Below are positions 9,688 through 18,558 of a stretch of DNA of 64,000 bases, piece by piece. The notes below the pieces were generated by a model. That model made no database searches, was not told where the DNA came from, and worked only from the letters and a program-made list of their open reading frames with translations. Location: contig CACNSR010000011.1 of the NCBI GenBank assembly GCA_902623175.1, forward strand, positions 1 to 64,000, in the 5' to 3' direction. Every line of letters begins with the position of its first letter. Within the stretch, counting starts at the first letter, position 1. This DNA comes from Halieaceae bacterium. GTDB lineage: Bacteria; Pseudomonadota; Gammaproteobacteria; Pseudomonadales; Halieaceae. Made by a program: the position numbers and the translations under genes.

Positions 9688-10848
9688 GTGAATTTTGAAC
9701 TGAACGATGATCAGCACGCTTACATCGCCAGCGCCAAGGCCTTCTCTGAAAAAGAGCTCGCGCCCCATGCCGCGCATTGGGATGCAGAGTCCATTTTTGC
9801 CACAGAAGCTCTGAAAGCCGCAGGCGAATTGGGCTTTATGGGCATGTACACCCCTGAGGCTGCGGGGGGGTTAGGTATGGGTCGCCTGGATGCCAGCTTG
9901 ATCGTGGAAGAGCTCGCTAAAGGGTGCACGACCACCGCTGCGTTTTTGACTATTCACAACATGGCGGCCGCCATGATCGGTAAGTACTGTCAGCAAGTGG
10001 TGGTCGATGAATGGTGTCCTGAACTGGTGATGGGCGAGAAGCTCGCCTCCTACTGCCTCACCGAGCCGGGTGCGGGTTCCGACGCCGGCAGTTTGCGCAC
10101 CAGCGCAGTGCTCGACGGCGATGCGTATGTCGTGAATGGCAGCAAAGTGTTTATCTCCGGTGCGGGCGAAACCGACGTGCTGGTGGTGATGACCCGTACC
10201 GCGGATGCGGGGCCCAAAGGAGTCACGGCGCTAATGATACCGGCGGATGCCGAGGGCATTGAGTACGGCAAAAAAGAGCACAAGATGGGCTGGAATGCCC
10301 AGCCTACGCGCATGATCACTTTCGATAATGTGCGCGTTCCCGTCTCGAATCGTTTGGGTGAGGAAGGCCAGGGTTTTGCCATTGCGATGGAAGGGCTGGA
10401 CGGTGGCCGCATTAATATCGCGACCTGTTCCGTAGGTACCGCACAGCGCGCTATTCAGGACGCGACGGTCTATGTGCAGGAGCGAAAGCAGTTTGATACC
10501 GCGATCGCAGATTTCCAGAACACCCAATTCAGGCTGGCCGACATGCTGACTGAGCTGGTGGCAGCCCGGCAAATGATTCGGCTCGCCGCCAGCAAGCTGG
10601 ACAACAAGGACCCGCAGGCAACCACGTATTGCGCCATGGCCAAGCGCTTTGCCACCGATGTCGGCTTTACGGTCTGCAATGATGCCCTGCAGCTACTGGG
10701 CGGCTATGGCTACATTAAGGAGTATCCGATGGAGCGCTACGTGCGCGACACCCGGGTGCATCAAATTCTCGAGGGAACCAATGAAATTATGCGCGTCATT
10801 ATCGGCCGAAAGTTGCTGATGGACGGCGCTCTGGAGGTCATTCAATGA
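9688..10848 (+). CDS. Acyl-CoA dehydrogenase (isobutyryl-CoA dehydrogenase-like by context)
   Basis: CLTEPGAGSDAGSLRTSA, LLGGYGYIKEYPMERYVRDTRVHQILEGTNEIMRVIIGR. Confidence 0.92.
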   Translation: MNFELNDDQHAYIASAKAFSEKELAPHAAHWDAESIFATEALKAAGELGFMGMYTPEAAGGLGMGRLDASLIVEELAKGCTTTAAFLTIHNMAAAMIGKYCQQVVVDEWCPELVMGEKLASYCLTEPGAGSDAGSLRTSAVLDGDAYVVNGSKVFISGAGETDVLVVMTRTADAGPKGVTALMIPADAEGIEYGKKEHKMGWNAQPTRMITFDNVRVPVSNRLGEEGQGFAIAMEGLDGGRINIATCSVGTAQRAIQDATVYVQERKQFDTAIADFQNTQFRLADMLTELVAARQMIRLAASKLDNKDPQATTYCAMAKRFATDVGFTVCNDALQLLGGYGYIKEYPMERYVRDTRVHQILEGTNEIMRVIIGRKLLMDGALEVIQ

Positions 10849-11633
10849 GCATCAGTCCATCTGAAAAAATCAAAGTCTCGATCGAGGGCAGTATCGCAAC
10901 GGTTGTCGTTGATAACCCGTCTGCCAACACCTGGGACCGCGAGAGCCTGCCGGCGCTCAAAGCCGTGATCGAGGCCTTAAATGCTGAACCCACCGTTTAC
11001 GCCCTTGTGCTGACTGGCGCGGGCGAGAAATTTTTCTCGGCGGGTGCTGACCTGAACCAGTTTGCCTCCGGAGACGCGAACGTGGCCCGGGGGGTGAGCG
11101 AGGCCTTTGGTGAGGCGTTCGAAACGCTGGCCGATTTCCGGGGCGTGTCGATTGCTGCCATCAACGGATTCGCGATGGGCGGTGGTCTGGAAGTGGCGCT
11201 CGCCTGTGATATCCGCATTGCCGAAGAGCAGGCGGCGCTGGCGCTACCCGAGGCGCGGGTTGGCCTGCTGCCTTGTGCCGGTGGTACCCAACGTCTGGCC
11301 CAGTTGGTGGGCGAGGGCTGGGCCAAGCGCATGATCCTCTGTGGTGAGCGCATTGGTGCGCAGCAAGCGCAAACACTGGGGCTGGTTGAGGAAGTCGTGC
11401 CAAAAGGTGAGGCACTGGAAACCGCAACGACGTTGGCGGCCAAAGTGGGTAATCAGTCACCCACTTCGGTAGCGGCCTGCAAGCGTCTGATTCATTCGGC
11501 GCGCAATATTGCGATCGCCGATGGTCTCGTTGCGGAGCGCGATGAGTTTGTCGCCTTGTTCTCGACCGAGGATCAGCAGGAAGGCACCAACGCTTTCCTC
11601 GAGAAGCGTGAGCCCGAGTGGAAAAATCAATGA
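10845..11633 (+). CDS. Enoyl-CoA hydratase
   Basis: Crotonase fold: FSAGADLNQF, AINGFAMGGGLEVALACDIRIAEEQAALALPEARVGLLPCAGGTQRL; ATGA overlap with preceding gene. Confidence 0.92.
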   Translation: MSISPSEKIKVSIEGSIATVVVDNPSANTWDRESLPALKAVIEALNAEPTVYALVLTGAGEKFFSAGADLNQFASGDANVARGVSEAFGEAFETLADFRGVSIAAINGFAMGGGLEVALACDIRIAEEQAALALPEARVGLLPCAGGTQRLAQLVGEGWAKRMILCGERIGAQQAQTLGLVEEVVPKGEALETATTLAAKVGNQSPTSVAACKRLIHSARNIAIADGLVAERDEFVALFSTEDQQEGTNAFLEKREPEWKNQ

Positions 11634-12736
11634 CCGACAGCGTGCTGGTCGCCGAGCATCCGGCAGGAGACCGGGTGATTGGGCAGCTCACCCTCAACGT
11701 TGAGAAGACGCTGAACTCCCTGACTCGCGATATGGTGGAGGTCATTACCGATCACCTTGAAGTCTGGGCTGAGGATGACAAGGTGGTCGCAGTGTTCATC
11801 GATGGCGCCGGCGAAAAAGCCTTTTGTGCCGGCGGTGATGTACAGGCGTTGCGCAACTCCTGTATCGAGACCCCCGGTGGCCCCTGCGACTACGCCGAGC
11901 ACTTCTTTGCTCGGGAGTACCGCATGAACTACCTGCTGCACACCTACACTAAGCCGCTGATTTGTTGGGGCCACGGTGTGGTCATGGGTGGAGGGCTCGG
12001 TATTCTTGCCGGGTGCCGATATCGCGTCGTCAGCGAGCGCACGCGCATCGGGATGCCGGAAATCACGATTGCACTGTTCCCGGATGTGGGCGGTAGCTGG
12101 TTCTTGAACCGCATGCCGGGGCAGGTGGGCCGCTTTCTGGCGCTGACCTCATCCCACATTAACGCCACGGACGCGCTCTACTGTGGCCTGGGCACGAAAT
12201 TTCTCGCCAATGAGCAGAAGGCCGATTTACTCGCAGACCTCACTACACAGGCGTGGTCTGGTAATACAACCGCGAATCACGAACTGGTTGGCGCTGTGCT
12301 CGCCGACGGCGTGGCCGGTATTGAACAACCCGATGCACAAATTGAGCCCCACATCGACACGATTAATGAGTGGATGGCAGGCGATGACCTCGCAGCAATT
12401 CATGCCCGCGTGATGAGCTGGCAGGGTGAGGACAATTGGCTGGGTAAGGCCCGTGATGGCTTTGCCCATGGCTCGCCGCTGGCCGCCAGCTGGATTTTTC
12501 GCCAGCTGAACCAAACCCGGGAGGCTACCCTCGAAGCGATCTTTGAGTCGGAACTGATATTGGGCTGCAACATCATGCGTCACCCCGAGTTCGCCGAGGG
12601 CGTGCGGGCACTGCTGGTAGACAAAGATCGCTCCCCTGCGTGGGCTTATCCGAATCTGGCCTCCGTGCCTGCCGACATTGTTGACTCATTCTTCACTGCG
12701 CCGGCAGAGATGCCGGAGCTCGGATTACCGGAGTAA
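11630..12736 (+). CDS. 3-hydroxyisobutyryl-CoA hydrolase (crotonase superfamily)
   Basis: FCAGGDVQALRNS, GVVMGGGLGILAGCRYRVVSERTRIGMPEITIALFPDVGGSWFLNRMPG. Confidence 0.88.
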   Translation: MTDSVLVAEHPAGDRVIGQLTLNVEKTLNSLTRDMVEVITDHLEVWAEDDKVVAVFIDGAGEKAFCAGGDVQALRNSCIETPGGPCDYAEHFFAREYRMNYLLHTYTKPLICWGHGVVMGGGLGILAGCRYRVVSERTRIGMPEITIALFPDVGGSWFLNRMPGQVGRFLALTSSHINATDALYCGLGTKFLANEQKADLLADLTTQAWSGNTTANHELVGAVLADGVAGIEQPDAQIEPHIDTINEWMAGDDLAAIHARVMSWQGEDNWLGKARDGFAHGSPLAASWIFRQLNQTREATLEAIFESELILGCNIMRHPEFAEGVRALLVDKDRSPAWAYPNLASVPADIVDSFFTAPAEMPELGLPE

Positions 12737-12739
12737 TAG

Positions 12740-13633
12740 ATGGCCACGATCGCGTTCCTGGGTTTGGGCAATATGGGCGGGCCGATGGCCAAAAATCTGC
12801 TTGCCGCGGGTCATGCGCTCACCGTCTTTGATTTGGTCGAGGCAGCTTGTGCGGCGGTGGCGGCTGAGGGCGCCTCGATTGCCGCGTCCGCGTTTGAGGC
12901 TGCAAAGGGCGCCGATGTGATCATCAGTATGTTGCCGGCAGGCAAGCATGTCGCGGGCACCTTCCTCGGCGAAGATGGCCTTTTGGCCAAGGTGTCGACT
13001 GACACACTTATTCTCGACGCCAGCACCATCGACGCGGCGACCGCGCGTCAGGTTGGCGAGGCGGCTGCCGAGCTCGGCATCGATTTTATGGACACTCCAG
13101 TATCAGGCGGTGTGGCGGCTGCCGCGGCCGGAACTCTCGCCTTCATGTGTGGCGGCAGTGCAGCGGCATTTGATCGGGCCAAGCCGATTCTTGAAGGTAT
13201 GGGTAGCGCGGAAAAAATCTTTCACGCCGGGCCTGCGGGCGCTGGCCAAGTGGCGAAGGCGGCCAACAATATGTTGCTGGCAGTGCACATGATCGGTACC
13301 TCAGAGGCGCTGGCCATGGGTGAAGCGCACGGATTGGATCCGGCGGTGCTCTCAGAGATCATGAAGGCGAGCTCCGGTAACAACTGGTCCCTACAGGTCT
13401 ATAACCCCTGGCCCGATGTGATGGAGGACGTCCCCTCCAGCAACAACTACCAGCCCGGTTTCATGGTTGACCTGATGGTTAAGGACCTGGGCTTGGCCTG
13501 TAAAGTTGCCGAGAGCTGCGGGCTCAATAATCAGATGGGCAAACAGGCCATGGCAGCCTATTCAGATCATCAGGGTGAGGGCAACGGCCCGCGGGATTTC
13601 TCCTCTATTTTGGAGTGGGTTAAGGCACAGTAA
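12740..13633 (+). CDS. mmsB: 3-hydroxyisobutyrate dehydrogenase
   Basis: IAFLGLGNMGGPMAKNLLAAGH, FMDTPVSGGVAAAAAGTLAFMCGG, GAGQVAKAANNMLLAVHMIGTSEAL. Confidence 0.92.
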   Translation: MATIAFLGLGNMGGPMAKNLLAAGHALTVFDLVEAACAAVAAEGASIAASAFEAAKGADVIISMLPAGKHVAGTFLGEDGLLAKVSTDTLILDASTIDAATARQVGEAAAELGIDFMDTPVSGGVAAAAAGTLAFMCGGSAAAFDRAKPILEGMGSAEKIFHAGPAGAGQVAKAANNMLLAVHMIGTSEALAMGEAHGLDPAVLSEIMKASSGNNWSLQVYNPWPDVMEDVPSSNNYQPGFMVDLMVKDLGLACKVAESCGLNNQMGKQAMAAYSDHQGEGNGPRDFSSILEWVKAQ

Positions 13634-13646
13634 GCTGGTTACGGCT

Positions 13647-15635
13647 TTAGTCCTGTGCGATCCAGTCGGGTCCTAGGCGGGCTTTGAGCGGCCCCAGCCA
13701 GGGCTCATAGTGCTTCCACTGTTCCAGCGCGGTCGAGAAAATCGGCTGTCGCACCTGCTCCGATGACGGCGTTCGCACATTGCGTTCTGTTTTATGGAAT
13801 TCCAGGCAGGCCTCCTCAAAGGGTAGACCGCAGAAGTCGAGCATCCGCCGCACTTGGATCTCAAGGTCAGCCACCACGTCCTCATGCTGTACGCGCAGCA
13901 CATAGCCGGGGATGACGTCGTCCCAGTGGTTCATCAGGCGCACATAGTCCAGGTAGTACTGAGCGATGTCTTCCTGGTCGTAGCTGAACATCTGCCCCTC
14001 GGCAAATAGCTGCTTGAAGCCGGAAAAGCAGCAGGACATGGGGTCCCGGCGCGCGTCAATAATTTTGGCGTTGGGTAGCATCAGCTTGATGAGCCCTATG
14101 TGGCGGAAGTTGTTGGGCATTTTGTCGATGAAGAAGGGTGCGCCCATCCGGTGTACTTGTGTTTCGCGGATGTATTCTTCTCCCAGCGTAGCAAGTTGTT
14201 CTGCAGACAGGTCCGCCAGATTAAACGGATATTTCTTATTGCCCTCTCGTTGACCCAGTCTGCGCAGTTTGCCGCTGATCGACAGCACATTGGGTAGCTC
14301 CAGCGTGCCGTCGACCATGCTGTGTGATGAGAGAATCTGCTCAAGCAGCGTCGAGCCCGCACGCGGCAGCCCGAGAATGAAGATGGGGTCGGGTGCCGTG
14401 TGGCCCGTTTCGCGCTCGAACACTTGCCGAGTGCACGCAGCAATCTGGTCGTCGCACTCCTGAGTGGTGCCCTCCGCTTTATATTGAAGCTGGGTTTTCT
14501 TGATGGCGTTGCCTTTGGCGTAGTGGTGAAAGGATTGTTGATAATCCTTTCGATCTTCAAATGCCTTACCCAGTGCAAATTGAAGATAGACGCGATCCTG
14601 ACCACCGAGATGCGGATTCTCATCAAGTGCTTGCATCGATGACAACTCTTCATCATCAAACTGATAGACCTTCAGGTTCGCCAACGAGTACCAGGCATCG
14701 CAGTAAAATGGCTGCGACTTTAGAGCGTCGCGGTAAGCGGTAATCGCATCCTCTGACCGACCCCCCGTCTTCAGTGCGTGACCCTTTGACACATTGGTTA
14801 CGGGATCATTCGGCACTCTGTCCAGAATTTTGTCGAACAGTGCCAGCGCCGACTCGTAGTCTCCCAGCTGCATACATTGAATGGCGAAGAGAGACTGCAA
14901 TTGAGGATTATCAGGCGCTTGATTAAGTAGCGCTTTGGCTTCGTCTACCGAGCGCTGAAAGCGCTGCCGTTTGCTGAGGATCTGGACATAGTCGATGCGC
15001 GCTTGCCTGTGCTCGGGATCGAACTCTACTGCGCTCTCAAGGAGGAACTCAGCGTCTTCTAAAACGCCATGGCGGGTGGCAATTTCTGCCAGTATGCGCA
15101 TCCCGTCGATATGCTGAGGATTCTGCTGCATAAACTGCCGGCACAATTGCTCGGCTTTGTGTAGCTTGCCTTCGTGAAGCAGGTCCCAGCTGGCCGAAAG
15201 AGCAGGCGGCAAGGACTCCAGCCACTGTAGTCTCTGATTGATCTGAGCCGCGCGTTCAGGTGAGCCTTTACCAATCAGGTCTCTCTGTGCCACCCAACTG
15301 GCCTTGAGACTGGGGTTGAGATGACAGGCGGTGGCGTAGGCATTGAGGGCCTCGGTAGGCATATTGGCGTCTCGATACAGGTGACCAAGTTCCTGAAAAG
15401 CTCTGCCATAGGAAGGATTGCCTTTTACCAGCTGTCTAAGCGCAGACTCCGCATTGGCGAAATCCCGCATCAGTCGAAAACAGACGCCCCGCATGTATTG
15501 ACCCATAACCGAAGACTGAGAGCTGTCGTCAAGGCTATTGAGAGTCTCAAGTGCTTTGGCAACTTCCCCTATCTGCAGCAGCCGTTGCACGGCCCCTAGC
15601 GCATCCGGATCTTCGTTGGCAGGAGAAGCAGTCAT
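13647..15635 (-). CDS. Tetratricopeptide-repeat protein with C-terminal sulfotransferase domain
   Basis: N-terminal TPR-like repeats; PAPS-binding FILGLPRAGSTLLEQILSSH. Confidence 0.88.
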   Translation of the reverse strand: MTASPANEDPDALGAVQRLLQIGEVAKALETLNSLDDSSQSSVMGQYMRGVCFRLMRDFANAESALRQLVKGNPSYGRAFQELGHLYRDANMPTEALNAYATACHLNPSLKASWVAQRDLIGKGSPERAAQINQRLQWLESLPPALSASWDLLHEGKLHKAEQLCRQFMQQNPQHIDGMRILAEIATRHGVLEDAEFLLESAVEFDPEHRQARIDYVQILSKRQRFQRSVDEAKALLNQAPDNPQLQSLFAIQCMQLGDYESALALFDKILDRVPNDPVTNVSKGHALKTGGRSEDAITAYRDALKSQPFYCDAWYSLANLKVYQFDDEELSSMQALDENPHLGGQDRVYLQFALGKAFEDRKDYQQSFHHYAKGNAIKKTQLQYKAEGTTQECDDQIAACTRQVFERETGHTAPDPIFILGLPRAGSTLLEQILSSHSMVDGTLELPNVLSISGKLRRLGQREGNKKYPFNLADLSAEQLATLGEEYIRETQVHRMGAPFFIDKMPNNFRHIGLIKLMLPNAKIIDARRDPMSCCFSGFKQLFAEGQMFSYDQEDIAQYYLDYVRLMNHWDDVIPGYVLRVQHEDVVADLEIQVRRMLDFCGLPFEEACLEFHKTERNVRTPSSEQVRQPIFSTALEQWKHYEPWLGPLKARLGPDWIAQD

Positions 15636-15670
15636 GATGTTGTTTTACGCCGCAGGAAGTTAACAGACAA

Positions 15671-15698
15671 AAAAAGTGCCCCGATGGGGGCACTTTTT
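15671..15698 (-). terminator. Rho-independent-type hairpin downstream of the TonB receptor gene (could act in both directions)
   Basis: AAAAAGTGCCCC-GATG-GGGGCACTTTTT, perfect 12-bp arms. Confidence 0.8.
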
Positions 15699-15722
15699 CA
15701 AGAGATGTCTCTAACGACTTTT

Positions 15723-18380
15723 TTAGAAGTCGAAGGAGACCCGAACACCCAGGGTGGTAGGAGGAGCCAGTGCCAAACGCTCACGGTCGTTGACGTAGTT
15801 GGCGCCCGTAACCACTTGCTCATCAGTGAGGTTGGTGACAAAGGCTTCGACCATCCACTTATCTGATGAAACGCCTGCTGTGACATTGGCCATCGTCCAG
15901 CTCGGTACTTCCATACGGTTAATGGTGATGATGTCACTGTAGGACTTGCCAGAGTGGCTGATGCTGGGCATCACGTGAGCCATCCAACCGTTACCCATGG
16001 TCCACTCGTAGCGCATCCAGACGTTGCCCTGGAACTCTGGCGCATAAGCCAGATCGAGGCCTTCCTGCACGTCAGTTGAGGGGGTCAGCACATCGGTTAT
16101 CTCTGTGTCGAGGAACGAGAAAGCCGCACCCATGGTCAGGTTGCCGGTCGGAGCCCAGGTGATATCGCCCTCTAAACCGGTGACTTCTGCATCGGCAGCG
16201 TTGTCTGAGAAGAACAGGTTCACGATGCTGGTATCAAAGATCGTGGTCTGTAGGTCGGAGATATCCAGGAAGAACACTGAGCCGTTGAAGCGCAGGGTGT
16301 TGTCCAACATGTCGAGCTTCCAGCCCAACTCTATGTTGACCAACTCATCTGACATTACCTCGAATGGCACGGTGTAGTCGTTGGCTGCTTGGTATGCGCC
16401 GCCAGGACGGTTCAGCAGGCCAGTTCTAAAGCCCTCTGACCACGTGACGTACCATAAGTGGTCATCATTTGGCCGCCATGAGAGCGTGACTTTGCCAATG
16501 ACGCCGTCATCTTCAGCGACGTCTGGCGCGTAGATGCTGTTGACGATCCGCTGGTAGTTGGAGTCATCTGCTGAAGGCAGGTTGTTTGGTGTGTAAACCG
16601 GACTAGCTTCATAAGGGAAGAAGCCTGAGTAGGTCCAGCGGATGGACTGGTCGCCGTCGTAAAGATCGTTAATGTTGGTGCCGAACTTGTTGTAGTCGGT
16701 CCCCGACATATTGTAGAAAGAACCGTTTGCGCTCCCCGCCAAGTCGACTTCGTACTCGAAGTAGCGCAGGCCGCCGGTAATCGACAAGCTATCAGTCAAA
16801 TCAAAGGTGACTTCACCGAAGACGCCCATCCGGTCATCCGTACGAAGAATATCGTTCCGAAAGATTGTGTCTCTTGGATACGGACCCGCTCCAACTTTGT
16901 AGCCGCCTTGGCCATCGTAGGGGTAGTTATAATTGGTCGGGAACCCGAAACCTGTGCCGTTGTAGCCGCCGCCCCACGCGTTGACAAATTTATTGCCGGG
17001 GTAGGAGAAGTCGACCATCTCGGTCAGCTCCATTTCACTGAAGAAACCACCTGCAGTGACACGAAAGCGCGCGTCTTGGTCTGTACTGAAGCGAATTTCA
17101 TGGCTGGTGAACTCGCTGTCTACTTTATTAGTGGTGTACAAGTTAGGTGCCTGACAGGTTCCCGAGGGGGTACCGGCGCCAGCTGGCGAGTAGGTCGTGT
17201 AGGACACATAGTAGTCGCAGATGTAGTACGGGATGTACTGGCCGATGAACAGGTAGTCAGAGTAATCGGTACGCTGATCGGTCTCGCGATCGGTAAATGC
17301 ACCGGTGTACAGGACTTCGAGAGCACCAATGCGGCCCTCAATGGTCCAATGCACGTTGGTGTACTCGTCCTCAACAAACTCCCTCTCAAACCGCTGGATC
17401 TGGTAGTCATCGCTGAGGTTGGGGTCAGTGTAGAACGTACCGTCACTCTCGATCTTCTGGGCCATTGCACCCGCGCTGATGCGCCAGTTGTCATTGATGT
17501 CCCACTGGGCTGCGATGCGACCGCCATTGTAGGTGGTGTCGTTGAAGTCATCCTCCACCAGAGCGGCGTTATTCGCTTCGAGGAAAGTGACGTTACTAAA
17601 GTCTGTGACGCCTTGTTGGAATCCTCCGCGGAAGCCGACTTCAGTCCCGTTGGAGCGGACCGCGCTACCAGACCGGAAACGCGCGCTTTCCGCTGCGGTC
17701 CGCGTGCCCGCGACATTATCGATATAGCCACCTTTCTCGTCGGTAAAGACCACACCGCGAATGGCAAAGTTATCACTCAGCGGAATATTCAACATGGCAT
17801 TGATGTTGTAGTTGGCCTCACCGTCACTCATGGTCGATGCGCCAGCCTGAACGCGACCGAAGAAGCCAGACGGATCAGGTTTGTTGGTGATCAAACGCAC
17901 CACGCCAGCCTGTGAGCTCGCACCAAACAACGTGCCCTGCGGACCCGCGAGTACCTCTACCCGGTTAATGTCAGTGATGTAGATATCGAGGTTCCGACCG
18001 GGCTGTGCCATCGGTTGCTCGTCGAGATAGAGCGCCACGTTGGGGCTGAGACCCGCTACACCCGAGGTGGTCAGGTTAGGCGTAGTCGATGCAACACCGC
18101 GAATATACATCGTGCTCTGACCAGGACCCGCGCCACCGGCCGATACATTGGGCAGCTCAATCAGGTAGTCGGAGAAGTTAGAGACGCCACGCTGGTTCAG
18201 CGACTCTTCTGTGAGCGCCGATACCGCTACGGGTACGTCCTGCAAGCTGGCTTCCTGTTTGGTCGCTGTGACCACCACTTCTTCCAGCTGTGCGTGAACC
18301 GGGCTAGACACCAATGGCAAGAGCGCTACGCTGAGTGCGGCTGCCAAAGGCGTGCGTTGAAAACGATGGGGATGAGACAT
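15723..18380 (-). CDS. TonB-dependent receptor
   Basis: Signal peptide, TonB box-like LEEVVVTATKQEASLQDVPVAVSAL, plug NRVEVLAGPQGTLFGASSQAGVVRLITNKP, terminal aromatic F (VRVSFDF). Confidence 0.95.
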   Translation of the reverse strand: MSHPHRFQRTPLAAALSVALLPLVSSPVHAQLEEVVVTATKQEASLQDVPVAVSALTEESLNQRGVSNFSDYLIELPNVSAGGAGPGQSTMYIRGVASTTPNLTTSGVAGLSPNVALYLDEQPMAQPGRNLDIYITDINRVEVLAGPQGTLFGASSQAGVVRLITNKPDPSGFFGRVQAGASTMSDGEANYNINAMLNIPLSDNFAIRGVVFTDEKGGYIDNVAGTRTAAESARFRSGSAVRSNGTEVGFRGGFQQGVTDFSNVTFLEANNAALVEDDFNDTTYNGGRIAAQWDINDNWRISAGAMAQKIESDGTFYTDPNLSDDYQIQRFEREFVEDEYTNVHWTIEGRIGALEVLYTGAFTDRETDQRTDYSDYLFIGQYIPYYICDYYVSYTTYSPAGAGTPSGTCQAPNLYTTNKVDSEFTSHEIRFSTDQDARFRVTAGGFFSEMELTEMVDFSYPGNKFVNAWGGGYNGTGFGFPTNYNYPYDGQGGYKVGAGPYPRDTIFRNDILRTDDRMGVFGEVTFDLTDSLSITGGLRYFEYEVDLAGSANGSFYNMSGTDYNKFGTNINDLYDGDQSIRWTYSGFFPYEASPVYTPNNLPSADDSNYQRIVNSIYAPDVAEDDGVIGKVTLSWRPNDDHLWYVTWSEGFRTGLLNRPGGAYQAANDYTVPFEVMSDELVNIELGWKLDMLDNTLRFNGSVFFLDISDLQTTIFDTSIVNLFFSDNAADAEVTGLEGDITWAPTGNLTMGAAFSFLDTEITDVLTPSTDVQEGLDLAYAPEFQGNVWMRYEWTMGNGWMAHVMPSISHSGKSYSDIITINRMEVPSWTMANVTAGVSSDKWMVEAFVTNLTDEQVVTGANYVNDRERLALAPPTTLGVRVSFDF

Positions 18381-18558
18381 ACTGGCTCCCTTTTTTCTCA
18401 TGGCTTGGAAAGATGATTATTGTTCGAAAACTACGACAGCGTAGGCTACCCGTTATAAGCGGTGCCTGCAAACGGAAAACTTGTTTCAAACAAGGCTTTC
18501 TGAAGCCTTTTGGCAAGCTTCGGGTACACTCTGACCACGCCTGATTTATGAGCTTGTT

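Noticed and set aside
9688-13633. Valine/isobutyrate degradation operon as a novelty
   Set aside because: Acyl-CoA dehydrogenase, enoyl-CoA hydratase, 3-hydroxyisobutyryl-CoA hydrolase and 3-hydroxyisobutyrate dehydrogenase form a well-known gene order; annotated but not unusual.
16908-17915. 335-aa plus-strand ORF and other long ORFs inside the TonB receptor gene
   Set aside because: Antisense to a well-supported TonB receptor (15723..18380); high-GC shadow frame without recognisable motifs.
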